A stretch of 32,718 nt of DNA from Ruminiclostridium sp. (GCA_017395555.1 JAFPUE010000116.1:1-32718); one strand, 5' to 3'. Shown: positions 9,559-17,373, counted from the first letter of the stretch. The notes: generated by a model from the letters alone, not told the origin. Numbers and translations are program-made.

Positions 9559-10505
9559 ACGGCAGTCACCTCTTTTTCGGGTTTCAGTATTCTCGCAAGC
9601 AGCGAGCCGCCGTAAACTATCGGATATTCGCGCAGGGTGAACACAAGCCCGTCGCTTATCGCGCTGACATACTCCGCGACCGTACCGTTAAGCGGGTCAA
9701 GCACCTCGCCGATACATTCGCCCTCATGAATGGTGTCGCCGAAATGCACTCGCGGTACGAATACTCCCGCAGCGTCGGAATTGACAAAACCGACCTCTCT
9801 GCCTATCGACACGACAGGCTCTCTTACCGCGGAAACGTCGCCTGTCCATATCCCGAGCTCCTTCATCAGATTCAGCACGCCGATAAACAGTTGTTCGCCG
9901 TATTCCTGCGTTATCCTCATTCCCACGCCCATTTCCACAACCAGCGTCTTTACGCCGCGAGTGTTGAGCGTATGCGCGAGTGTGGATTCAAGCACCGTCG
10001 CGGATTCATGCACCCAGATCAGATCGACGTTCATAAGCTTCGCGTAAGGAACAAGAGTCTCCGCAGTCGGGACACTTATGCGTATCTGCGGTATCTCACG
10101 AAGAAAAATGTTGCTCGAATGAACATCAATGCAGACATCGGAGCCGAGCAGGTCTTCAACGATCGAAGCGCAAAGCACCTCCGCCATTGTACCGTCCTTC
10201 GACCCGGGAAACACGCGGTTCATATCGAGATCAAACATTGGTATCCCGCGGCTTATGGAATCAATACCCATGGGGTTGAGAGCGGGGTATATATCGACAG
10301 TTCCGTTGACCTTGTCAAGATTGTCGTTAAGAAATCTGCCGAGACGGTAAGCGAGATACTGCCCCTCAAGCTCGTCGCCGTGGGTCCCCGTGACTATGCT
10401 TATTCGCTTTGAGCCGCTGCCATGGGTTATACGCCGCTTCTGAATTATCAGATGCTCGTTTACCCCGAGAGCGGCTTTTGCGACTGTCTGAACCATTTTT
10501 ATCAC
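9555..10505 (-). CDS. Succinylglutamate desuccinylase/aspartoacylase-family zinc hydrolase (intact site)
   Basis: The 316-residue product keeps the expected residues: HGDE with His42 and Glu45, NRVFPG at 96-101 (substrate-binding Arg97), IDVHSS with His129, and the catalytic Glu191 in LVVEMGVG. A C-terminal lid-like beta domain includes IGEVLDPLNGTVAEYV. Family members hydrolyse N-acyl or amide bonds next to a carboxylate. The start could be GTG 10505 (AGGA, 6-base spacing) or ATG 10496 (GGTGA, 5-base spacing). It lies 15 bases after the transglutaminase gene and overlaps its degenerate paralog downstream. A role in cleaving an amide product of the ATP-grasp ligase is inference. Confidence 0.85.
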   Translation of the reverse strand: MIKMVQTVAKAALGVNEHLIIQKRRITHGSGSKRISIVTGTHGDELEGQYLAYRLGRFLNDNLDKVNGTVDIYPALNPMGIDSISRGIPMFDLDMNRVFPGSKDGTMAEVLCASIVEDLLGSDVCIDVHSSNIFLREIPQIRISVPTAETLVPYAKLMNVDLIWVHESATVLESTLAHTLNTRGVKTLVVEMGVGMRITQEYGEQLFIGVLNLMKELGIWTGDVSAVREPVVSIGREVGFVNSDAAGVFVPRVHFGDTIHEGECIGEVLDPLNGTVAEYVSAISDGLVFTLREYPIVYGGSLLARILKPEKEVTAV

Positions 10506-10520
10506 CAGTTTTCCTATATA

Positions 10521-11303
10521 TTAATAGCCTTGCTGCATTACCGAGCGTACAAGTGTCAGTTGTCTGGTGTAGCTGCCGAACATCACGCCCCGGTCTATCG
10601 CGCAGTCGGCGAAATCGCGGCCTTGCGAAAGTACAAGATAGTCCTCGTTCACAGGACGGTCGTTTGCGGGATCAAAGCCCTTCCATACGCCGTCCTCGAA
10701 GTATTCTATCCATGAGTGGGTCTCGCCGTCACAGAACGCGAGCCCCGCTATATAGCGGCATGGAATATGGTTCAGCCTGAGCAGCGACAGCATTATATGC
10801 GAGAAGTCCTGACATACTCCCGCGCTCGTCTCGAACGCTTCCGCGGCTGTCGTGTGCGATGTTGTCACGTCCTTCTGATATCTGAACACATCGGACAGCT
10901 TCGACGAGATAGTCTGTACGCGCTCCGACACCGACTCCTCCGACAGATCATCGGAAAGTGTTTCCAGAAACGATGCAAGCGCTGCCGACGGCTTTGTGAA
11001 TGCTGACTGGTACAGATAGCACGGCATATAATCCGTTCTGTGTCTTGTACAGTCGGTCTCGGCGGTACCCTTTATCTCGAAATCGAGAAAGCGGTGGTCG
11101 CCTTTTATGTAGCCGGCCGTTACGTTGTTGCCGAATGCGTCGGTACTTTGATCGACAGCGGTTATCGGGGATATGCTCAGTTCACAGCTGACAATGTGCT
11201 GAGTCGGTGTCTCGGGAGGTATAACCCGAAGAGCGAACGAATGCTCATGCACATAGTCGTCGAATGTGAGCTTTGTGGAAAAATAAAAGTTTATCTTCTT
11301 CAT
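10521..11303 (-). CDS. Transglutaminase-like cysteine peptidase
   Basis: The 260-residue product combines an N-terminal beta domain, typical of bacterial transglutaminase-like proteins, with a catalytic core. The triad is visible: Cys164 in SAGVCQDFSHIML, His196 in GETHSWIEYF and Asp211 in GFDPAND. This family is repeatedly found with circularly permuted ATP-grasp and alpha-E proteins, as here, and is thought to cleave or transfer amide bonds. No signal peptide is present, so it should act in the cytoplasm. It starts 11 bases after the alpha-E stop. Confidence 0.92.
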   Translation of the reverse strand: MKKINFYFSTKLTFDDYVHEHSFALRVIPPETPTQHIVSCELSISPITAVDQSTDAFGNNVTAGYIKGDHRFLDFEIKGTAETDCTRHRTDYMPCYLYQSAFTKPSAALASFLETLSDDLSEESVSERVQTISSKLSDVFRYQKDVTTSHTTAAEAFETSAGVCQDFSHIMLSLLRLNHIPCRYIAGLAFCDGETHSWIEYFEDGVWKGFDPANDRPVNEDYLVLSQGRDFADCAIDRGVMFGSYTRQLTLVRSVMQQGY

Positions 11304-11314
11304 AAAGTCTCCGT

Positions 11315-12004
11315 TTATGCGGATTCAAACAGCCTTTCGAGGCTTGCTACCGCTGCGCCCGATTTAAGGTCATACTCGTTTTCCTCACCGATTATCTCCA
11401 CAAGGTCGGAAAGGAACCTTGTGTTATAGCGGTACGGAGTATTCTTCGGCACGCGCCCGAGGCGTATACAAAGCCGCTCAAACTCCTTATGGACTTCCTC
11501 ATAAGGATATTTCATACGCAGATAGAGGTCGAGCCGTTCTGTTGATTTTCCGCAGTATATGATATTTTTGGTTTCCTCATCGTAGATGTTATCCGCTATA
11601 CAGCCCCAGAAGCCGTACAGCACATCTTCCAGCGGCAGCAGCGCGAACCGCGTGTTTTCCGAGCCCTTCGCACCTTTAAGCGTGTCCTTCGCTATCTGTA
11701 AAAACGAGAATGCTCCGCTCGAAATATCCTCGCGCAGAACTATCCCGTTGTCGTAGGCGCGTTCAAGACTGTACGCCACGGAACTGAAATTGTCCTTGTC
11801 GAACAGAAAACTTCTGAAAAAGCTCTTGCTGTCGTTATAGATATCCGGCAGATCAAAGTACCCGAGATACTCCTGATACCCTATCCCGCCGTCCAGCATT
11901 TTATCATAAGTTTCCTGCAGCGCTTTCAGGGTCGTGAATACGCGTTCTGTGTATCTTCCGAGCCAGTAAAGATTGTTGCCGTGTTCTATTGAGATCGTAC
12001 CCAT
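11315..12004 (-). CDS. Alpha-E domain protein (DUF403-like)
   Basis: The 229-residue, mostly helical product starts MGTISIEHGNNLYWLGRYTE; the NLYWLGRY-E-R stretch is characteristic of the alpha-E family that accompanies circularly permuted ATP-grasp ligases. Family members are often nearer 300 residues, so this is a short version, though the reading frame is intact and ends cleanly. Its start overlaps the end of the ATP-grasp gene by 19 bases, indicating tight coupling. Its biochemical role is unknown; it is presumed to be a partner of the ligase. Confidence 0.85.
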   Translation of the reverse strand: MGTISIEHGNNLYWLGRYTERVFTTLKALQETYDKMLDGGIGYQEYLGYFDLPDIYNDSKSFFRSFLFDKDNFSSVAYSLERAYDNGIVLREDISSGAFSFLQIAKDTLKGAKGSENTRFALLPLEDVLYGFWGCIADNIYDEETKNIIYCGKSTERLDLYLRMKYPYEEVHKEFERLCIRLGRVPKNTPYRYNTRFLSDLVEIIGEENEYDLKSGAAVASLERLFESA

Positions 12005-13332
12005 GTATCCTTAAAGCCTCCTCCCTGTGATGAATTGACTACGAATGAATCGGGATTCCGCGAGAATCTCGTAAGTCCCGATGCCCAGACCTTTGTTGTT
12101 TTTCCCGAAAGCACAAACGCTCTCAGGTCGGCTTTTCTCATAACTGTTTCGCCGTTATCGAGTATCGGCAGATCAACGAAATCTATGACATCCTGCGCGA
12201 TAAATCTTCTCGGCTGCGACAGTATCATATCTTTCAGGCCGGCAAGCTTCTCGCTGTCAAGATCACTGCCGAATACCACGCCGTAACCGCCTGCCTCGGC
12301 AACATCCTTGATAACGAGTCTGTCCAGATTGTCGAGAACATAGATCATGTCCGCCTTATAAAACGGCAGATATGTCGGTGCGTTTCTGAGTATCGGCTCC
12401 TCGCCGAGATAGTATTCTATCATCTTCGGCACGAAGTAGTAAATACCCTTGTCGTCCGCCACACCGTTGCCGGGAGCGTTTATGATCCCCACATTTCCCG
12501 AGCGGTAGGCTTCCATGAGATTAGGTATGCCGATAAGCGATTCCGGCAGGAATGTCAGCGGGTCAAGGTACTCGTCGGAAATGCGTCTGTACAGCACACC
12601 TATACGGGTTTTCTGCCCGGAATAGGTCTTATGCCACAGCATATTGTTCTCGACGAAAAGCTCGTCGCTGCGGACAAGCAGAGAATCGGTGTTCTCCGCA
12701 AGATAAGAATGCTCGAAATAAGCGGCGTTGTATCTGCCCGGGGTAAGTATGGCACGCACCCCGCCGCAGTTTACATAGTCCATGGTCTCGCGCAGCAGAT
12801 CGGGGTAGTTCCGGTTGTCAACTATGTTGTTGCTGCGAAAGGCTTCGGGGCTTGCTATCCTTGTGAGCTCACGCGCTATCAGCGGATATGAAGCACCCGA
12901 GGGTATGCGGAGATTGTCTTCGAGAATGTACCACTCGCCGTCCTTGCCCTGAACAAGGTCGATGCCGGAAATGTGGCTGTATATCTTGTTTCTGGGCGTT
13001 ATTCCCTCGCACTGAGCAAGATATCCCGATGAAATGTAGATGAAATCTTCGGGGATCTTACCGTCCTTTACGATCTTTTTATCGTGATATATGTCGTACA
13101 GAAACTGGTTAAGCGCATCAACACGCTGTATGAGTCCTTTTTCGATAGCAGCGAACTGTTCCGCGCCGATCACCCTCGGTATCGGGTCAAACGGAAAGAA
13201 CTGTTCCTTGAAAACGCCGTTCTTGTATATTCCGAACTTTACTCCGTACCGGCGGAGAAGCTCGTTTATCTCTTTTGCGTTTCCTATCGCTTCGGTGAAA
13301 TCAGCCGATCCGCGCAATACGTTTTCGTTCAT
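11986..13332 (-). CDS. Circularly permuted ATP-grasp ligase
   Basis: The 448-residue product carries the hallmarks of the circularly permuted ATP-grasp family (DUF404/407, COG2308): LEDNLRIPSGASY, NAPGNGVADDK, VIKDVAEAGGYGVVFG, DLRAFVLSGK and the C-terminal SRNPDSFVVNSSQGGGFKDT. ATP-grasp ligases form amide or peptide bonds through an acyl-phosphate; this subfamily is predicted to make small peptides or peptide tags. ATG 13332 follows AAAGAAAGG. It is second in the operon, after the degenerate M20 protein, and overlaps the alpha-E gene. It is the likely core enzyme; the substrates cannot be read from sequence. Confidence 0.93.
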   Translation of the reverse strand: MNENVLRGSADFTEAIGNAKEINELLRRYGVKFGIYKNGVFKEQFFPFDPIPRVIGAEQFAAIEKGLIQRVDALNQFLYDIYHDKKIVKDGKIPEDFIYISSGYLAQCEGITPRNKIYSHISGIDLVQGKDGEWYILEDNLRIPSGASYPLIARELTRIASPEAFRSNNIVDNRNYPDLLRETMDYVNCGGVRAILTPGRYNAAYFEHSYLAENTDSLLVRSDELFVENNMLWHKTYSGQKTRIGVLYRRISDEYLDPLTFLPESLIGIPNLMEAYRSGNVGIINAPGNGVADDKGIYYFVPKMIEYYLGEEPILRNAPTYLPFYKADMIYVLDNLDRLVIKDVAEAGGYGVVFGSDLDSEKLAGLKDMILSQPRRFIAQDVIDFVDLPILDNGETVMRKADLRAFVLSGKTTKVWASGLTRFSRNPDSFVVNSSQGGGFKDTWVRSQ

Positions 13333-13347
13333 AAAACTTGCCTTTCT

Positions 13348-14124
13348 TTACATCTTGTCTGCCTGCAATACCGCGTTAAGCAGTACGGTTGCGGCTTCCG
13401 TATATTCTTTCGCGCCGTCCGGGCTCACGAGTATCACCGCAGTCGGCAGCATATTCGCGGATATCCATGTGTCACGTTCCGGCTCGTAGTGCATCTTCTC
13501 TGTTTTTACACCGCAGGCTGCCGCGCTGTCCTCTGTGAGCTTTGTAAGTTTGGCGTTGAATCTGAACTCAGGCCGCCCGACTGATGCGGAAACGGTATCC
13601 GCAATTCCTATCCCGTCGGGTACTGCCGCCGTGTGTACTTCAAACATGAAGCGGTGATCGTGGGTATTCAGACGATTGCGGCTGCTGCCTTTCGTGAACT
13701 TTTTTGGTTTTATATCCTTGTAATCTCCGCGTATTTCCTCGGGAAGATAGTCAAGGCAGAGCGTACCCATTGCTGGAATAAGCTCCCATTCATCTTCTGC
13801 CGGTTCGTCATTCCACAGCAGCACCGTTATCGCGTGAATGTTCGGTATTTCCTCGGTGACGACGGTCTCTATAAGCTCCAGCGCCGTACATACACCGGAT
13901 GTATCTGAGCTGTCGGAGCAGGACAGGACTATACTCTTGCTGTCCGGTGCACTGCCGGGAAGGGTAACATATATATTTCCGAGATCATCGGTCTGTGCAG
14001 TACAACCGAGCGATTCAAGCCGTGTTATAATATATTTTCTGCTGTCCTTGTGCTTTTTCAGCTCAAAAAGTAATGCCATTATTCTTTCTTCGCTGCACCT
14101 GTACAGCGTGTCTCCTTTGTACAT
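13348..14124 (-). CDS. Degenerate M20 amidohydrolase-like protein lacking the lid domain
   Basis: The 258-residue product aligns along its ends with the intact M20 amidohydrolase at 15578-16840. Shared stretches include TDDLGNIYVTLPGS, CLDYLPEEIR, FMFEVH, ACGVK, MLPTAVILV and VLLNAVLQAD. The whole lid/dimerisation domain (about residues 212-330 of the intact protein) is absent. Zinc-site positions have changed: the first His is Cys69, the bridging Asp is Ser76, the second Glu is Pro108 and the last His is Arg207. Hydrolysis is therefore unlikely. It is the first gene of the cpATP-grasp operon, downstream of a perfect promoter, so it appears maintained rather than decaying. A regulatory or ligand-binding role is inference. 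Confidence 0.8.
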   Translation of the reverse strand: MYKGDTLYRCSEERIMALLFELKKHKDSRKYIITRLESLGCTAQTDDLGNIYVTLPGSAPDSKSIVLSCSDSSDTSGVCTALELIETVVTEEIPNIHAITVLLWNDEPAEDEWELIPAMGTLCLDYLPEEIRGDYKDIKPKKFTKGSSRNRLNTHDHRFMFEVHTAAVPDGIGIADTVSASVGRPEFRFNAKLTKLTEDSAAACGVKTEKMHYEPERDTWISANMLPTAVILVSPDGAKEYTEAATVLLNAVLQADKM

Positions 14125-14162
14125 AAGGGGTCACTCCTTACTGTTTATTTCACAAAATAGCG

Positions 14163-14193
14163 AAAGGCGCCGCTCATACAGAGCGGCACCTTT
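14163..14193 (-). promoter_or_regulatory. 13-bp hairpin in the 5' leader of the cpATP-grasp operon
   Basis: Bases 14163-14175 pair with 14181-14193 around a 5-base loop, with one G-U pair when read on the - strand. The hairpin lies between the predicted transcription start (about 14204) and ATG 14124. No good T-run follows, so it is more likely a leader structure than a simple terminator. Confidence 0.6.
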
Positions 14194-14211
14194 GCCTTGA
14201 ACCATACTGAT

Positions 14212-14240
14212 ATTATATCAGAAATAATAAATGATGTCAA
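14212..14240 (-). promoter_or_regulatory. Consensus sigma-A promoter of the cpATP-grasp operon
   Basis: On the - strand TTGACA (14240-14235) and TATAAT (14217-14212) are separated by exactly 17 bases, a perfect consensus promoter. Transcription would start near 14204 and run through eight genes to the terminator near 6562-6593. Confidence 0.92.
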
Positions 14241-14346
14241 GAAAATATGAATTTTTGTGCTCCAGCACTTGCAAAATTGTGATATTTACGGCTGTTTGCG
14301 CCTTATAAATACAATTATTATGCATTATTTACAATCCAATAATTCA

Positions 14347-14381
14347 AATAAGGCGGCATATAACAAGTATGTCGCCTTATT
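14347..14381 (-). terminator. Probable terminator of the pyrimidine catabolism operon
   Basis: On the - strand AATAAGGCG-A-CATA pairs with TATG-C-CGCCTTATT (one A/C mismatch, 7-base loop), followed by a T-rich stretch. It lies about 30 bases beyond the stop of the iron alcohol dehydrogenase gene and upstream of the next promoter. Confidence 0.7.
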
Positions 14382-14411
14382 ATGAGGAAGAAAACTATTG
14401 AGAGTTTGTTG

Positions 14412-15566
14412 TCAATCCCAGAGAGAAGAATAAATTCTGAGAATATCTTCTTTGGTCACAGCTTTGACCATGTTTGCGGGGCTTCCGCTCGCGAGAGCGT
14501 CATCAGCCATTTTATCCGCAGACGCGAGAAAAGCCTCCTTGTCGATGCCGTACTTTTCAAGCGTCGGGACTTCGCATATCCTGCATATATCTCCGAGCTT
14601 CGTGAGGAATTTTTCGGAGGCCGTCTTATCGCTGTCCGAGCTTTCGGCGGCTACGACCGCGCGGCCAAGCTCCGCGAACCGCTCATAAGCACCGTCAAGC
14701 GCAAAGCCTATGCACTTTTCAAGCAGCATCGCGTTTGACAGACCGTGCGGAACATGGAACAGCGCACCTATCGGACGGCTCATACCGTGAACGATAGTAA
14801 CAGAAGCGTTGTTGATTGCGATACCCGCTTCGAGAGCAGCTATCGACATCTGCGTTCTCGCTTCCGTATTCGTGCCGTCGCTGTACGCGGCGGGAAGATA
14901 CTTCATTATACGCTTGACCGCAGACATAGCAACTGCATCGGTGAGCGGCTGTGCAAGGCGTGAAGTATAGGATTCTACCGCGTGTGTGAGCGCGTCGAGC
15001 CCCGTCGAAGCCGTAACGCTTTTCGGCGCGGACATTGAGAATGCCGGGTCAATAACAGCGATCTTCGGTATCAGACAGTCGCCTTTGAGCAGCATCTTGA
15101 TGTCGGTCTCGCTGTCGGTAATGACCGTGAACTTTGTCGCTTCGGAGCCTGTACCGGCTGTTGTCGGTATCGCTGCCATAGGCGGCATATTGCCCTTTAT
15201 CACCTTGCCCATATAGTCGGAGATCTTACCGCCGTTCACCGAAAGAGCGGCTATTGCTTTCATGGTATCTATCGGACTTCCGCCGCCGACGGCTATCATA
15301 CAGTCGCAGTCCTCGACCTCATATCTTGCGAGTCCGGCGCTGACGATCTTATCGGTGGGCTCACCGGTAACGTCGGAAAAAATCGAGTATGCTGTCCTGT
15401 TCTTTGAGAGCATCCCGGTCAGCCTTTCAAAGCAGCCGAGCTTTATGACGTGCGGGTCTGTAACTATCAGGACGCGGTCGCCCATATTGCAAAGCTCTTT
15501 TTCCGCCGCATTGAGACTGCCCTCACCCGTGTATATCTTTGCGGGAATGATAAATTCTCTGCTCAT
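14412..15566 (-). CDS. Iron-containing alcohol dehydrogenase; candidate malonate semialdehyde reductase
   Basis: The 384-residue product is a group III Fe-dependent alcohol dehydrogenase. It has the NAD(P) loop GGGSPID (94-100), PTTAGTGSEAT (134-144), and metal ligands Asp191 and His195 in GLDALTHAVESY, His260 in VHGMSRP and His274 in HVPHG. In FucO-like enzymes the residue four after the third ligand is His; here it is Arg264, which I believe is a common subfamily variant. The operon supplies beta-alanine and a class-III aminotransferase, so reduction of malonate semialdehyde to 3-hydroxypropionate is a reasonable reaction, though the substrate is inferred only from context. ATG 15566 follows AAGGAG. 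It is the last gene of the operon. Confidence 0.88.
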   Translation of the reverse strand: MSREFIIPAKIYTGEGSLNAAEKELCNMGDRVLIVTDPHVIKLGCFERLTGMLSKNRTAYSIFSDVTGEPTDKIVSAGLARYEVEDCDCMIAVGGGSPIDTMKAIAALSVNGGKISDYMGKVIKGNMPPMAAIPTTAGTGSEATKFTVITDSETDIKMLLKGDCLIPKIAVIDPAFSMSAPKSVTASTGLDALTHAVESYTSRLAQPLTDAVAMSAVKRIMKYLPAAYSDGTNTEARTQMSIAALEAGIAINNASVTIVHGMSRPIGALFHVPHGLSNAMLLEKCIGFALDGAYERFAELGRAVVAAESSDSDKTASEKFLTKLGDICRICEVPTLEKYGIDKEAFLASADKMADDALASGSPANMVKAVTKEDILRIYSSLWD

Positions 15567-15577
15567 ATCGGTGCTCC

Positions 15578-16840
15578 TTAGTCATTATCAGCCTTAAGCA
15601 CTGCATTGAGCATTACAGTAGCGCCCGCGGTACAGTGTTCGACCGACGAGAACTCGGGTTCGCAGTGTGAAAGGCCGTCCTTCGACTGTACGAAGATCAT
15701 CGTTGTCGGGAGCATATACGAAGCGAACTGTGCGTCATGACCGGCGCCGGAGTGGATGTACTGGTGTTTTACGCCGCATTCCTCGGCGGCAGCCTTGACA
15801 TATCCGACAAGCTTCTTGTCCCAGTAAACGGTGTCACGATTCCACGCCTTTTCAACGGTACAGGTGCAGCCTGCCCATGTCTTATCCGCAAGGCTCTTGA
15901 CGATAGCGAGAACCTTTTCGAGCACCTCGGGCTTCTCGTGTCTTGCATCGAACGAGAAATCGAAGTAGTCGGGAACGCAGGTATGTACGCAGGGGTGGCA
16001 TACTACCTCACCGGTGGTGTAAACGAGCTCAGGATAGCCGAGCTTATCAATCTCTTCATGCAGATAGCAGAGCGCCTGCGAAGCCGCGAAGAACGCGTCC
16101 TTTCTCTTGGGCATCGGGAATGTACCTGCGTGGGTGGTCTGCCCCACAAACTTTATACGATAGTTGAACATACCGAGAACGCAGTCAACTACGCCTATTT
16201 CGTTGCCCGCATCTTCGAGTATCGGACCCTGCTCGATATGCGTTTCAAACATATACATGTATCTGTCGGGATCGAGTCTGAACTTTTTGTCGCCCTTGAA
16301 GCCCGATCTTTCGAGCGCCTCACCGAAGGTCTTTTCGGGGTCGAGAATGCTCTTTGACTGCATCATATCCTCATACCTGAACTTGCTTCTGATGTCCTCG
16401 GGGAGATAGTCATAGCAGACGATACCCGAACACATCATAGCCGGCGGATAGAGCGAGCCTTCCTCGTTCGTCCAGATCATAGCGGTGAGCGGGTGCTTAT
16501 GCGGAATGTTCTGCTCGACAAAAGTTTCGAGAACTTCCATTGCGCTCATAACGCCGAGGATTCCGTCATAGTTGCCGCCATTCTTGACGGAGTCACAGTG
16601 CGAAGCCATTACTATACGCTTTGCGGCGGGGTCGCTTCCGGGGATAGTAGCGTAAAGGTTGGCTACATCATCGGTCTCAATAGTCGCACCGATCGCAAGC
16701 ATACGGTCGATGAACTCTTTTCTCGCCATTATCGCTTCCTCGGAGAGCGAATATCTTGTGATACCGCCGTGTCCCGCGTCGCCGAACTTACTGAAAGTCT
16801 TTATCTTATCTTCCATTCGTTTTTCGCTGCATTTATACAT
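15578..16840 (-). CDS. M20 family Zn amidohydrolase; probable N-carbamoyl-beta-alanine amidohydrolase (beta-ureidopropionase)
   Basis: The 420-residue product matches the hydantoinase/carbamoylase branch of M20. The dinuclear metal site is complete: His81 and Asp83 in ASHCDS, Asp92 in GGNYDG, Glu126/Glu127 in TNEEG, His201 in ETHIEQGP and His368 in GAGHDA. The lid domain carries QTTHAGTFPM. Bacterial beta-ureidopropionases of this family release beta-alanine, CO2 and ammonia from N-carbamoyl-beta-alanine, which dihydropyrimidinase from this operon would supply. Other N-carbamoyl amino acids or allantoate remain possible. ATG 16840 follows GAAAGGA. A degenerate homolog lies at 13348-14124 in the next operon. 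Confidence 0.9.
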   Translation of the reverse strand: MYKCSEKRMEDKIKTFSKFGDAGHGGITRYSLSEEAIMARKEFIDRMLAIGATIETDDVANLYATIPGSDPAAKRIVMASHCDSVKNGGNYDGILGVMSAMEVLETFVEQNIPHKHPLTAMIWTNEEGSLYPPAMMCSGIVCYDYLPEDIRSKFRYEDMMQSKSILDPEKTFGEALERSGFKGDKKFRLDPDRYMYMFETHIEQGPILEDAGNEIGVVDCVLGMFNYRIKFVGQTTHAGTFPMPKRKDAFFAASQALCYLHEEIDKLGYPELVYTTGEVVCHPCVHTCVPDYFDFSFDARHEKPEVLEKVLAIVKSLADKTWAGCTCTVEKAWNRDTVYWDKKLVGYVKAAAEECGVKHQYIHSGAGHDAQFASYMLPTTMIFVQSKDGLSHCEPEFSSVEHCTAGATVMLNAVLKADND

Positions 16841-16864
16841 ATCAATTATCCTTTCTGTTTTTCG

Positions 16865-16925
16865 TTTCCCGCCTATGGCGGAATAAAGCGTTTTTCATTC
16901 TCCCCCGCCGAAGGCGGAGGAGAAA
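16865..16925. repeat. Two short GC hairpins between operon genes
   Basis: CCGCC-TAT-GGCGG (16869-16881) and TCTCC-C-CCGCC-GAA-GGCGG-A-GGAGA (16899-16923, one mismatch) lie between the 140-aa protein and the M20 gene. The repeated CCGCC/GGCGG core resembles the other GC-rich palindromes in this window. They could stabilise or process the mRNA. Confidence 0.5.
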
Positions 16926-16930
16926 CATCA

Positions 16931-17353
16931 TTATTTTGCTTTTCCGAATTTTTTCGGAGCATCCGATCGCTGCTGAGGTACCCTGATACAGTTTTCGAGC
17001 AGATCAACCACTTCGTCCGCTGTGATGACAAACGCCTTTTCGGCCTTGTCATCAAGCTCAAATACCATTACGAACTTGTCGTCCCAGTCGTTTATGAAGA
17101 GCTTAGCGTTCTCCGCTCCGAACCTTTCCTTAACTGTCGGTCTGATCCTTGCGAAACCGTACAGCATGCCGTCACGCGGGACTTTGAAGCTCAGCTTTTT
17201 CGCGGTGTCCTTTTTCAGCATTATCTCGACCGGTATCTCGGTAAGACCGCCCGGCAGGTGAAGCTGCTCATACAGGACTGTTCTGAATCTGTCCGGAGTG
17301 ACGAACTCCGACAGCTTACACGGTGCTGCGTCCCGATAATGTTCCTTTGCCAT
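16931..17353 (-). CDS. Uncharacterised 140-aa protein in the pyrimidine catabolism operon
   Basis: I do not recognise a family. The soluble product has no signal peptide or membrane span. Visible features are an N-terminal YRDAAPCKLSEFVTPDRFRT, a middle region rich in beta-type residues (LSFKVPRDGMLYGFARIRP and KLFINDWDDKFVMVFELDD), an acidic helix ITADEVVDLLENCI and a basic tail (DAPKKFGKAK). No cysteine cluster or obvious catalytic motif is present. It sits between the aminotransferase and the M20 amidohydrolase with a 20-base upstream gap, so it is probably co-expressed with the pathway. It might be an accessory or regulatory subunit; I have no direct evidence. Confidence 0.8.
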   Translation of the reverse strand: MAKEHYRDAAPCKLSEFVTPDRFRTVLYEQLHLPGGLTEIPVEIMLKKDTAKKLSFKVPRDGMLYGFARIRPTVKERFGAENAKLFINDWDDKFVMVFELDDKAEKAFVITADEVVDLLENCIRVPQQRSDAPKKFGKAK

Positions 17354-17373
17354 ACGGCGCCACTTCCTTCCTG

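Noticed and set aside
9534-10412. 292-codon + strand ORF
   Set aside because: It is opposite the two coupled aspartoacylase-family genes, whose motifs are clear. It has no ribosome site or domain.
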